Assembly (NCBI GenBank): GCA_029990175.1
Contig: JARKIP010000196.1
Span: 124,001-188,000 of the forward strand
Length of the DNA stretch: 64,000 nucleotides
DNA from: Petunia secreta
Lineage: Eukaryota > Streptophyta > Magnoliopsida > Solanales > Solanaceae
Reading direction: 5' to 3'
Shown one piece after another: positions 10,951 through 21,681 of the stretch. Within the stretch, counting starts at the first letter, position 1. Every line of letters begins with the position of its first letter. The notes under the pieces are model-generated. The model worked only from the letters and a program-made list of their open reading frames with translations, made no database searches and was not told where the DNA came from. The translations under genes were made by a program, and so were the position numbers.

Positions 10951-13900
10951 TTTTTTCCCAATTCAGCACCAGATTTGTTTCTTCACAACGGCTCAGCACA
11001 GCATCAAGATTCTTCAAGCATTCATCAAAAGAGTCACCAACCACTGAGAAATCATCCATGAACACTTCCACAAATTTTTCCACCATGTCAGTGAAAATAG
11101 CCATCATGCACCGCTGAAAAGTTCCTGGAGCATTACACAAGCCAAATGGCATCCTCCTAAATGCATAGGTGCCATAAGGACAAGTAAAAGTGGTCTTCTC
11201 TTGGTCTTCAGGGGCTATCACAATTTGATTGTAGCCCGAATAACCATCCAAGAAACAATAATACTCATGGCCTGCTAGTCTATCCAACATCTGATCAATA
11301 AAGGGGAGTGGGAAGTGATCTTTCCTGGTGGCTTTGTTGAGCTTCCTATAATCAATGCAAATTCGCCACCCAGTAACTGTTCTTGTAGGGATCAACTCAT
11401 TGTTCTCATTCTTCACCACTGTCATGCCCCCCTTCTTAGGAACACATTGTACTGGACTCACCCACTTGCTGTCAGAGATGGGAAAAATAATGCCAGCATC
11501 CAGCCACTTGATAACTTCTTTCTTCACCACCTCCTTCATGATTGGATTTAGCCTCCTCTGCTGCTCTATGGATGGCTTATGATCTTCTTCCAAGAGAATT
11601 TTATGCATGCAGAAAGAAGGACTAATCCCTCTAATATCAGCAATAGTCCAGCCAATAGCTCTCTTGCGCTCTCGCAATACCCGCAACACCTTCTCAACCT
11701 GCACATCAGACAACAAAGAAGAAAGGATCACGGGCAAAGTATTACCTTCACCCAAATAAGCATAACGTAAATGTGCTGGTAAAGGTTTGAGCTCAAGATT
11801 AGGAGCTTTCTCAATAGACGGTTTAGCAGGAGCTAAGGTCAACGGTCTATCAAGCTCCTCAAATTTCTTCCACCCTGGGATGAATCTACTCTGCATATTA
11901 AGAACCTCCACAAATTCTTCAGTATCTTCATCCTTCAGGATATCATCATCATCACATAAGAGTGCCCTTTCCAAAGAATCAACATTAGAAGCCAAGAATG
12001 ACCTCTCATCAGCAGTCAACTCATCATCTATTACCTTTACCATGGACAACTCTTCATAATGAGAAGGAAGTTGGGTAGCTCTGAACACATTAAACACAGC
12101 TTCTTCCCCATTTACCTTCATGATCATCTTGCCAGCTCTGACTCTAATAACAGCATCAGCAGTGGCCAAAAATCCTCTTCCCAAGATGAGAGGAACCTCA
12201 GGATCAGCTTCATAATCAAGAATAATAAAATCAACGGGTAATATGAACTGACCCACTTGTACAAGCACATCCTCAATAATCCCCTCAGGGCATGTCAAAG
12301 ATCTATCAGCAAGCTGCAAGGTCACAGTAGTGGGTCGTGGCTCACCCAGGCCTAGCTTCCTAAAAACTGAAGAAGGCATCAAATTCACACTAGCACCCAA
12401 ATCACATAAAGCACGACCAACCTCATGTTCCCCAATTTTCAAAGGGATGGTAAAACTGCCCGGGTCCTTCAATTTCTGCGGAAGCTTGCTTCTAACTCTG
12501 GAACTGCACTCCTCAGTAAGTGCAACTGTCTCAAACTCAGTCAATCTTCTCTTGTTAGCAACAATATCCTTGATGTATTTAGCATATTTGGGAACATCCC
12601 GCAACAGCTCCACCAAAGGAATATTTACCTGAATTTGACTCAATATCTCCAAAAATTTCTTGCATGCTGCATCAACTTTTTGCTTCTGAAGTCTCTGCGG
12701 GAAAGGTGGTGGTGGTCTCACAATAGCAGACTCGGGCTGCTTTTCAATTACCTTTTCTGCTTCTTTTTCCACCTCCCTATCAACATTTGGCTCTAACTCA
12801 CCAACAGGCTTCTTTGGCTTTGGGGGAACTTCCTCCAGTGCTCTTCCATTCCTCAAAGTCACTGCTTGCACAAATTCTCTCGGATTCTTCTCTGTATCAC
12901 TCGGTAAAGCACCCCGAGGTCTATTATTTTGTGCTCCAGCAAGCTGCCCCAATTGTCTTTCAAGATCTTTCTGTGCATTGCTCAAATCTTTTATTGTTTG
13001 TGCCTGAGATGCTGACTCATCAATGAGCTTTTGCTGCCCTGCAAGAATTTTCTTAAGCATATCCTCCATAGTATTAGACTGCTGTGGTTGAGCCTGAGAC
13101 TGTGATCCCTGCTGTGGTGCATTGTTTTGATTAAATTGGGCTCTCTCATTACCCTGAAACTGCTCACGGGTATCCCTCCAAGAAAAATTTGGGTGATTAC
13201 GCCAACCCGTGTTATAATTATTACCATACTGATTTCGGTTTTGGCCCTGTGATCTGTTCTGATTACCCACATAATACACTGATTCTGGATTAGAGGGACA
13301 AACCTCAGTGTTATGATCCTCACCACATACCTCACAAAAGGCCTGAACTTGCTGCACTGGAGCTGGTTGTGGCTTTGCTTGGAGAGCCAGCTTGCTGATT
13401 TGATTGGAAAGTGCATCCATCTTTGCTCGCAACTCTGTGATTCCATCTAGTTGAAGTAACCCAGCAGCTTTCTGTGTAGCTGCTCTGCTAGCCCCCTCAC
13501 TAAATATATTAGCTCTGCCATCACCCTGCCAATCAGGATTGCTCTGTGAAAACTTATCAAGCAAGTCATAGATCTGTTCAAAATTTAAGGCCAACACTTG
13601 GCCTCCAGCAGCAGCATCAACCACAATCTTAGTCTGTTGGTTCAATCCCTCAACAAAAGTGTGAGCAATAACTTCATTAGTTTGATTGTGGTGAGGACAA
13701 TCTCTCAATAACGCCTTAAATCTCTCCCAGGCTGCATATAATGATTCGCCTTCAAACTGCCTGAAGGATAAAATTGCACTCCTCAACCTGGCCGTCTTAG
13801 CCGACGGATAAAACTTAGCCAAGAATTTCGTAGCTAAATCCTCCCAAGTAGTGATAGACCCAGACTTTTCAGCCTTTAACCACTTCCTTGCTGCCCCAAG

Positions 13901-14302
13901 CAATGAAAATGGGAACAAAGTCATCCGCACATAATCAGTAGGCACACCTGTCGGTGTATAAGTATCACTGATCTCCAGAAAGTTCTGCAAGTGTTGCTGC
14001 GGATCTTCATGCAGTAGTCCACTATATTGCCCCATCACATGCAGCAACTGAATCATGCCGGGCTTGATCTCAAAGTTCCCAGTAATAGCAGGCTTCACAA
14101 TACTTGACTCTACTCCTTTCAGACTAGGAAGAGCCACATCTCGCACTGCTACTGTTTGTTCTTCAGCCATTTCAACAGGAAGAGATGCAAGTACGATTGC
14201 TAATGCTTCTCGATCTCTCGCTTCTTTCCTTGTCTTCCTCAAGGTTCTTTCAGGCTCGGGATCAAAAGGTGCGAGTGATTCGTCCTTTTTGTTCCTCTGC
14301 AT
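10889..14302 (-). CDS. Athila-like gag, protease and reverse transcriptase ORF
   Basis: The open frame is 1137 codons from Met at 14302. The gag capsid region spans about residues 75-260 (PQQHLQNFLEI, WLKAEKSGSITTWEDL, FLAKFYPSAKTARLR). A CCHC-type zinc knuckle lies near residue 325 (CEVCGEDHNTEVC). A Gln-rich linker follows. The aspartic protease has DLGASVNLMP near residue 635 and ILGRGFL further on; the usual T/S of the catalytic triad is L here, as is common in plant elements. Reverse transcriptase follows from about residue 920 (WRICIDYRKLNK, FLDGYSGYNQI, and the YxDD-box variant FMDD). The last 20 or so codons are out of the ancestral frame because the A run at 10951-10956 has six bases where five would keep the frame. 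Confidence 0.95.
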   Translation of the reverse strand: MQRNKKDESLAPFDPEPERTLRKTRKEARDREALAIVLASLPVEMAEEQTVAVRDVALPSLKGVESSIVKPAITGNFEIKPGMIQLLHVMGQYSGLLHEDPQQHLQNFLEISDTYTPTGVPTDYVRMTLFPFSLLGAARKWLKAEKSGSITTWEDLATKFLAKFYPSAKTARLRSAILSFRQFEGESLYAAWERFKALLRDCPHHNQTNEVIAHTFVEGLNQQTKIVVDAAAGGQVLALNFEQIYDLLDKFSQSNPDWQGDGRANIFSEGASRAATQKAAGLLQLDGITELRAKMDALSNQISKLALQAKPQPAPVQQVQAFCEVCGEDHNTEVCPSNPESVYYVGNQNRSQGQNRNQYGNNYNTGWRNHPNFSWRDTREQFQGNERAQFNQNNAPQQGSQSQAQPQQSNTMEDMLKKILAGQQKLIDESASQAQTIKDLSNAQKDLERQLGQLAGAQNNRPRGALPSDTEKNPREFVQAVTLRNGRALEEVPPKPKKPVGELEPNVDREVEKEAEKVIEKQPESAIVRPPPPFPQRLQKQKVDAACKKFLEILSQIQVNIPLVELLRDVPKYAKYIKDIVANKRRLTEFETVALTEECSSRVRSKLPQKLKDPGSFTIPLKIGEHEVGRALCDLGASVNLMPSSVFRKLGLGEPRPTTVTLQLADRSLTCPEGIIEDVLVQVGQFILPVDFIILDYEADPEVPLILGRGFLATADAVIRVRAGKMIMKVNGEEAVFNVFRATQLPSHYEELSMVKVIDDELTADERSFLASNVDSLERALLCDDDDILKDEDTEEFVEVLNMQSRFIPGWKKFEELDRPLTLAPAKPSIEKAPNLELKPLPAHLRYAYLGEGNTLPVILSSLLSDVQVEKVLRVLRERKRAIGWTIADIRGISPSFCMHKILLEEDHKPSIEQQRRLNPIMKEVVKKEVIKWLDAGIIFPISDSKWVSPVQCVPKKGGMTVVKNENNELIPTRTVTGWRICIDYRKLNKATRKDHFPLPFIDQMLDRLAGHEYYCFLDGYSGYNQIVIAPEDQEKTTFTCPYGTYAFRRMPFGLCNAPGTFQRCMMAIFTDMVEKFVEVFMDDFSVVGDSFDECLKNLDAVLSRCEETNLVLNWEKMSLYGSRRHSTWTQGVKARD

Positions 14303-14401
14303 TCAAAACCTATTGCCTGAAACAGCACAAGAAACTCAACAAAAAAATTAAACCTGAATAGCAATTAAGTAATTGTTCAAAAGTAATTAGTCCGTAATTA
14401 G

Positions 14402-14419
14402 TCCCCGGCAACGGCGCCA
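14402..14419 (-). other. Primer binding site, tRNA-Asp
   Basis: Read on the minus strand the site is TGGCGCCGTTGCCGGGGA, complementary to the 3' end of plant tRNA-Asp with its CCA tail. It lies six bases from the 5' LTR, fixing the direction of the element. Confidence 0.92.
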
Positions 14420-14425
14420 AAAACT

Positions 14426-15774
14426 TGTTGCTCCCAAACGCACACGCAAGTATACGCGGTCGCCAAGTAATAAAGTGACTAAGTCGAGTGTCGATCCCAC
14501 GAGGACTATGCAGACCAATACTTCGTAAACAATTTCTATCAAACTATCCAGGGGTCTTGTTCTTAATTGGTGAGAGTTTATGTAACCAAAAAGCAGTAAT
14601 TAAAATGCTAGAAGTGTAGTCAAACAATGGTGCAAACTTTGGGTGTTATCAATATTAAGAGGACGGTCCAGGGTTAGAATTACGAACAATCCAGTTAATG
14701 TATTCAATTGATTTCACTTCTTAAATCCCGGGTTACTAACTGACAGGTTAATTGTAATTATGAAAACCTTTCAGTTCTTCACAATCTATGCAAGCTACTT
14801 TAATCCCTGTATGTCTACGGGTTAAATCACATGCACGCATTAACGATCCTGTAATTAGTTAAACTAGGCAAGCAAGTATATGTCTATCCTACCCGCGAAT
14901 TGGTTCCCCGATGCCCGGGTTCACAAACTAGTTCTATTCTTCCTTATTACGTAATTAGATTCTCTCTTTCGAGTTCAACCCAAAAACCATAGATAATGTA
15001 TAACTATCGAGCTCTAACAATTATACAAGTTAAATCAAGGAAGAATAAGTAACCCGTTATGGGATTCAATCAATGGAAATCAATCTTCAACAATCAACTT
15101 TCATGTAAATTCTAACCCCAGAACGTTAGGAAATTAGCCACACATATTCATAATCACAAGACAAAGATTTGGTGTAATAATGAAATAAATGATTTAATAG
15201 ATGAAAGAATTGGGAATAACCCTTGTTCAACGAAGTGTGTAGCTCTCAATATTGCCCAAAGTCAAGAAGTCTCTCAAAAACTAAGTAATAAACTATTTAT
15301 ATTGTTTCCAAACCCTTATACATAAGTTAATCCCAAAACTAGAAGGAATAGGAAGTCAAATTGCGCATAAGGGGCGCTATAGCGGGCGCCCCGCGCCCCA
15401 AAAAGCGTGCACAAGACCAGAGGACGCCACCAGGCCTCGTGCCATAGGCCTGCGTCGCAAGCCAAACGCGCCAAGCACTGCGCGCGATGGCCTGCGCGGC
15501 GCGGGCTCTATGGCGCCAGGCTATTTTGCTCTTTTTCCGCTCCAAAACTCGGCTTGTGTCGTGCCTTTGTGTGCTCGATCCAATTTTCAATCATCATCCA
15601 ATCAATTCATGCTCAATCAAGCTTCGAAACGCTCCGAATGTATCGCGTAACAACCTACACACGAACAACACAACATCAGCGTAAAACCATACTCACAAGC
15701 CACCAAACAAGTGCAAAACAAGCTCAAATGTGCGGAAATATTAAGGAAAAGTAGGCATAAAATGCCGAACATCA
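14426..15774 (-). repeat. 5' LTR of the Athila-like element
   Basis: This copy lies upstream of gag on the minus strand and supplies the promoter. It is 1349 bp, TG to CA, and matches 3244-4592 with one difference (C at 15231). The GC-rich island is at about 15368-15532. Confidence 0.97.
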
Positions 15775-17840
15775 GATGCCAATACAAAAAAAAAATTTCA
15801 CATTGCAACTTTGAATCGTAGAAGAAGGAATAGAATCACACATTTTCAAGATGATCAAGGCAACTTAATTTTTGAGCCTAATGAAGTTTCAAAGCATGTT
15901 ACCAACTACTTTGAATCCCTTTACACTTCAAATCATACTTTCAGTAACCTAAAACCATTGGAAAATTCTGCCTCGTGGTATAATTGTGCTAACCTCTCAA
16001 ACCTAGATAGGCCTCTCTTAGATGACAAAATTACTAAAGCTGTTTTTCATTTAGACTTTACAAAGCTCTAGGTTCCGATGGCCTCCACCCTTTTTTTAAA
16101 AATATTGGGATATTGTAGGAGGGTCGGATATTCCTTTATTCATCATTTTTTTAAATTATTCCATTCCTCGAGATATTAACTCTACCTATTTGTGTCTAAT
16201 TCCTAAAATCAAAAATGTTGTCAATCTCCAAAATTTCAGACCTATAGGATTATGTAATACAATTTATAAAATTATTATTAATCGTATTAAACCCCACTTG
16301 AACAAGCTCATTAGTCCTTGTCAAACAAGCTTTCTTCAGAATAGGAGGGCATCAGATAATGTTGTCATTATTCAAGAAATTATTAATAAATTTGCCAACA
16401 TGAAAGGTAAAAAGAGCGGTATGACTATTAAAATTGATCTTGAGAATGCCTTTGATAGGCTTGAATGGTCTTTCATTCGTACTATGTTGGCATTTTCCAA
16501 ATTCCCTCCTAACATTTCAAAGCTCATCACATCTTGTATTACCTCATCTACTATTTCAATTCTAATTAATGGTTCGAACACCCATTTTTTTCAATCTAAC
16601 TAGAGGTATTAGACAAGGTGACCCTATGTCACCTTATATCTTCATCTTATGTCTTGAACTTCTTTCTATTTACATTAACCATAATGTTGATATTAACACT
16701 TGGGACCCTATTAAACTAGATCCTAGAGGTCCTGATCTATCCCACCTTCTTTTTGGTGATGACCTTACATTTATGGCCAAAGCTAATGAGAAGTCAGCTA
16801 GATTCACAAAAGATACTCTGGACTTATTTTGCAACATGTTCGGAGAAAAGGTCAACTATGCAAAATCCAAGTTAATTTTTTCCAAGAATGTTAGTGATTT
16901 TTTAGATGATAATCTTGGTAATATTCTAAATCTTAAAATAGGTAATCACTTTGGCAAGTATTTAGGATTCTCAATTTTAAACCACAAGACTAGACATTGT
17001 GACTACCAATTCCTTTTGGATAATCTACATACTAGACTTGCTAGCTGAAAATAAACTTTCTTAATCTAGCTGGTCGTGCAACTCTTGTCAAGTCTACCTT
17101 AAACACTCTTCCTAATCATATCATGCAATATCATTCCCTCCCCATCAAAACTCTTACCATGATAGATAGAATTCAAAGGATATTGATTTAGGGTACCACT
17201 GATTCCAACAAAAAATACACTTTATTTCTTGGGACACCATCACCAAATCAAAACATTTAGGAGGCCTCTCCATCATCAAAGCCAGAACTAAGAACATATG
17301 CAGTCATGCTCACTTGCTGCTTCTTGACCAAACCTAACAACCTATGGGTCCAAGTCATCAGAAGTAAGTATGTCCAAAGAGCTCCCTCTAGAACTCATTC
17401 CTTTATATGGGATAGTATTAATAAGAGTCTGACTCATTCTAATAATAATACTCACTGGGTGTTAAAAATGATAAGAGCATTCATTTATGGGACCAAAGTT
17501 GGCTACCAAATAGAAAACCTCTCCGCAACCTTATCCATGGTCCCCTGACCTTCAGTAATACTACCACTAAAGTCTCTGACATTTCAAATAGTAATGTATG
17601 GGATCTCTCTAGGTCTTCATTTGTGTTCCCCGACAATATTTTAAATCTCTCCTCAAGCTCTAACCCTTATTTGCCTACTATGGAAGAGGATTAACTTATA
17701 TGGGGCCTTAACAGTAATGATATCTTCATAATTAAGTCCATATATAACCAAATTAATAACCCTGTTGAAATTGCTAAGGACTTTATGTGGATTTGAAAAA
17801 TTGACACCTTTAATAAAATTAAATATTTTTTGTGGCAATG
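15775..17840 (+). mobile_element. L1-type LINE, reverse transcriptase part (second fragment)
   Basis: The LINE split at 3243 resumes here after the duplicated GATGC. An RT of the plant L1 type is visible with breaks: ITHFQDDQGN (about 15835), LIPKIKNVVNLQNFRPIGLCN (about 16195-16258), FLQNRRASDN, KIDLENAFDRLEW (about 16430), RGIRQGDPMSPYIF (about 16600) and the catalytic FGDD (about 16755, usual form FADD). Frames shift near 16070 and 16600, and stops follow after 17045. The last part carries FLWQ, the start of a zf-RVT zinc-binding domain, cut at 17840 by the solo LTR. The element is dead. Confidence 0.9.
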
Positions 17841-18609
17841 TGATAAGGGGCAAATCGAGCCACGACACCAACCATCAAGAGTCAAGCTAGGAGGATGCGA
17901 GGATGCGAGGATACAAGGGCAAGAGCTTAGGAGATGATTTGAAGGCCATGCATTTGAGCTCAATTGAAGGAGGGAAGCCTACACATCAGGGCCAGGCGGA
18001 GCGCCTAGAAGTCGGGCGGAGCGCCCAGCCTCAAGACCATCCAGGTGGAGCGCCTGACCAAGAGGCGGAGCGCCTCAGCCAGAGGCTGCCTTGGTCAGTG
18101 GCTCAGCCAAGCGGACCGCTTAAGACTAGGCCAAGCGCCTACTATGCTGAGTCCCCAATTTTTTGGTTTAAACTTCCTATTTTGCCCCTAAGTGTTGTGT
18201 ATTGCCTTAACTTGGCTTCAGGAAATTTTAGACATTTCACTTTGTCTTGCGAAAAGCTATAAATAGGAGACTTAGCCATTTCAATTCATTAGCTTTGTTT
18301 TAGTCTTGAAGAGAGAAGAGAGAACGTAGAAGAGGCAGAGCCTTTCTAATTCGAAGCTTGAAGCATCGTGTATGTCTCGACTTGGAACCTATGGATATTC
18401 ATTGCTAGTATGAAACCATTGTAAGGTTCAAGTTTCAATTCTCCCTTTGGATAATAAATTCATGTTGTGAATCGTTTATCCATTCTTTCTTCTATTTCTT
18501 GCCTTCCTAGTCTTGATTTTCTCGATATCTTTGATATCATGTTATCTCGTTTTACTTGCTTCCACTCGTTTATCGTTTAGTTTGCTTCTGCATATTTTAC
18601 CCCTTATCA
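17841..18609 (+). mobile_element. Solo LTR inserted in the LINE
   Basis: The 769-bp block starts TGATAAGGGG and ends CCCCTTATCA, a perfect 10-bp terminal inverted repeat with TG/CA ends. The 5-bp duplication CAATG flanks it (17836-17840 and 18610-18614). A TATA box (TATAAATA) at 18258-18265 followed by a purine-rich leader suggests + orientation. A GC-rich block with repeated GGCGGAGCGCC-like palindromes lies at 17990-18135. No internal region or partner LTR is present, so it is a recombined solo LTR; the parent family is not identified. Confidence 0.88.
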
Positions 18610-19573
18610 CAATGCCAACATGATAGACTTCCTACTATATCCTATCTCCATAAGTTAGGTACTAATATTGACAACATGTGTATAATCTGTAAAGATGCTA
18701 ATGAAACTATTTTTCATATTTTCATTGGTTGTACTATAGCATAATCTTTTTGGACTGATTGTTCCATTAATATTAATGTTACGAAAGACCAAGATTGGTT
18801 AACTATTCTAAAAGAACAAGTTAATACTCTCATCTCAATATTTTACTCTTGGCTGGAATTTATATCATTTGCCTTATGGAACTTATGGGTTAATAGTAAT
18901 TATAATAATGTTAACAACTTGGATAAGAAGCTTTCCTATGCCCAAGTTCATCAATAGAATCCTGGAGTATTAGTTTAAAGAGCCTAGACATACAACCACT
19001 ATGAGTATTAAAGTTAGATGGTTTCCACCTAACCCTAACACCTTTAAACTTAATATTGATGGATTTTTTTCCCATCATCACAACAAAGCTAGCATAGGTG
19101 GAGTTTTTAGGAATTCTAAAGGAGATTGGATTATAGATTTTCATAAGAAAGTCTATGGCCATAACCACACTCATGTTGAACTTTTGGCTCTTCAATATGG
19201 CTTGTTTCTAGCCATCCAACAAAAGTTAATGTCATTAAAAATCAAAACTGACTCTGATGACATCATTAACTCGCTTGAAAAACCTACACCAACTTATACA
19301 TCTATCGTTGAGAATTGCATGTCAATGATGATTAAGTTGGAAATGCCGATAATCGTGCATAACTTTCATCAATTTATTCAGCAACCGTTGTTTGAGGATA
19401 GTTCTGACAATCATTTTGCTACCACGATTCCGGATAGTAAGTGTACTAATCTAGCTAATTTAGGGAATTTGAATGTGCTTAATGACATTCCTTTAATTTG
19501 TAGTAATAACTCTAATGCTTGTGGTTTGAATCCTGCTGGAATTCTCACAAGCATTTTATGTAACCCTACTTAA
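18610..19573 (+). mobile_element. L1-type LINE, zinc domain and RNase H part (third fragment)
   Basis: Immediately after the duplicated CAATG the zf-RVT domain continues (DRLPTISYLHKLGTN, CIICKDANETIFHIFIGC). A 190-codon open frame at 19001-19573 then carries an RNase H fold: KLNIDGFF, GGVFRNSKGDWI, HVELLALQYGL and KTDSDDII give the D, E and D residues. The C-terminal part past about residue 125 no longer resembles RNase H. Plant L1 elements often carry this RNase H after the RT. No clear poly(A) tail was found; the 3' limit is uncertain. Confidence 0.82.
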
Positions 19574-20329
19574 GTATTTTAAATAATGCAGTCATGTTCC
19601 TACCTAAAAGCAAAGATATTAACAATCATGATGATGAAAATCAATTGAGCTCGCATATCTCCATCAAAATTACAGAATTAATAAAGTTCAAATCTTTTTC
19701 TAATTGAAATTAAGCTTCAAACTCAATGACTTTATCTTCGGATTAGAAATATAAATAATAATTAAGAGAGCATCACATAAATCCAACTTAGCTAGTCGAT
19801 GTCTTCCACCGTTAGTAAAGCTTGTAAAAAAGTTGAAAAACTCAAATAAAATGTTGATATAGGGTAGGGAACAAAGAGCATAAAATTTGAACCTGATAAA
19901 AAATAAGAAGTATGTATAACTAAGATATGGAAACTAATAATCATGTACTATTACCAATATGATCCATCAAAAATTAGAAAGAAGAATCTAGACTACAAGG
20001 ATATTTTTTTGAATACCTTTTTAAAAATAAAACGTTCGCTAACTAAAACATATCTTAATTTTCTTTCTTGTAGTAGTAATTTTAATATAAAGAGTAACAG
20101 CAGAAAAATTTGTGCATTATCAGTTGTAAAAGATAATTATTGATATCCGTATAAAACGTGGGACTATTAACATGAAAATTAAGTCATATTATCTGCTACA
20201 ACATGCTAATATAGACTGACGTACAATGAAGTTATTTGATACGAGGCTAGATGTTGTAATAATTTCTATACTTTTACCTCATATTTATGTTTCAACTTAA
20301 GATATTTTTTGGTACTTTGGACGGAATTT
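19574..20329. other. AT-rich stretch without recognised feature
   Basis: No coding frame of substance, RNA gene or repeat was recognised. It probably contains the LINE 3' end and the flank of element B. Confidence 0.5.
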
Positions 20330-21558
20330 CTCTTATTTGGTGTGTTTTATATTGTAGGGATTACATTGATGATATGAGCCGTATATAGAGCATAATTGAT
20401 GAAAAACAAGGGTTTTGAAGTCTGAGTAGAAGCCTGAGGGTCGAGTGAAGCAAGGCGTGGAGGAAAAATAATAAAAGAATATGAGATGCAGTGAATTTGG
20501 CCTCTTGCGCCGCGCTAGGCGTTGCGCTATGCGGCGCAATAGGGACGATCTTCAGAGAGTTGAGAATTTTGGAAAGCCTGCAGAAATTGGCCTGCGTCAC
20601 CGTACTGCGCAGTGCAATGTGTGGCGCCGTAGGCATAAAATCCTGATGTTTTATTCCGAATTTATTTTGGATTCCCGAATTGTGTGGGTCTATGGGAACG
20701 TTATAAAAGGCACCCAACACGTCCAAAATAGAACTTTTGACCTATCTAACATCAAAAGGAGGCAAGGAAGAGAGAAGATCAAGATTCAAGGCTCTACTTC
20801 ATCCATCCATCCATCCATATTCTTGTGGTTTTGTATACTTATAGTTATTTCTTGTCTTAGAACATGACTATGAGTGGCTAAATCACCCATTCTAGGGTTG
20901 ATTGACCCACTCCATATACTTGTGTGATGATAATTGATGTGTTGTTAATGAACTTTGTTAATTCTTTCTATCTATTTTGTTTGCTATTAATTGGTAGGAT
21001 CCCCAATTAATTGTCCCTTTTATTCTTGTAATTACTAGGAATAGATTCATGATTTAGGGTTAAACACATTACAGTATTTCAATCTAAAACAAAGGCATTG
21101 CTTAGGTTGTCAAAACAGTGAATTAGGAATATTGATCCTTACTGTGAACCATAAGTGTAGTCCTCCCTATCTTTATTAGTTAATTAGAATAGTTATCTAA
21201 TGAAAGTTATGATTACTTAACGGAAGTGAGTAGTTGTAAATTTGGAGCACTTGTTTGATAAGAAGAGTTAGGAAAAAATTGACAGCACAAGTTAGGAGTT
21301 CGGGAAATAAATCCTAGGTTTTCCATCTCTTGAATCAAATCTATCTTTCTGCACTTGTTATTTACTTTCTTGTCAAGCAGTATTAGTTATAAACCATCAA
21401 CAAAGATATACTCTTGAAGTTGGTTTAGTAGATAATTTAGCTAGATTAACTGCTAGGAGTCGTGTTCTCTGTGGGATTCGACCTCGGGGCTTAAAATACC
21501 GAGCTACATTTGTCGCGACTGTTTAGTCCCTTTTATTGGGTGTAGTTAGGCGTGATCA
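20330..21558 (+). mobile_element. 5' LTR of element B (left limit approximate)
   Basis: The right end is CA at 21557-21558, followed after five bases by a primer binding site, so this is the 5' LTR of a + strand element. It holds a GC-rich island at about 20497-20630 (repeated GCGC palindromes) and a TATA box (TTATAAAA) at 20701-20708 about 120 bp past the island. The left end was not located and no second LTR exists in the window. Confidence 0.65.
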
Positions 21559-21563
21559 AATTT

Positions 21564-21581
21564 TGGCGCTATTGCCGGGGA
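21564..21581 (+). other. Primer binding site, tRNA-Asp type
   Basis: TGGCGCTATTGCCGGGGA differs from the intact site at 14402-14419 at two positions. It lies five bases from the LTR end. Confidence 0.8.
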
Positions 21582-21681
21582 ACACGGTGTATTTCTAGCT
21601 TGTTAGGATAGCTGAATTGTTAGTTCAATTAGCTTCATTTCTTTACATATTTATTTAGTTTAAAAAATATATATAAAAAAT

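Larger units (their letters stand above)
3244..15774 (-). mobile_element. Athila-like Ty3/gypsy LTR retrotransposon, nearly intact and young
   Basis: This 12,531-bp element is bounded by 1349-bp LTRs (3244-4592 and 14426-15774), both beginning TG and ending CA. The 5-bp direct repeat GATGC flanks it (3239-3243 and 15775-15779). The LTRs differ at one position that I can find (T at 4049, C at 15231). Read on the minus strand the order is 5' LTR, tRNA-Asp primer binding site, gag-protease-RT, RNase H-integrase, a long spacer, a third ORF, a second spacer, a polypurine tract and the 3' LTR. The tRNA-Asp site and the extra ORF after integrase point to the Athila lineage. One base of frame disruption in pol is the only visible coding defect. 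Very recent insertion is inferred from LTR identity. Confidence 0.95.

Noticed and set aside
8899..14302. Programmed frameshift as an explanation for the split pol
   Set aside because: The break is between RT and RNase H, where related elements have one continuous frame; a one-base homopolymer change is simpler.
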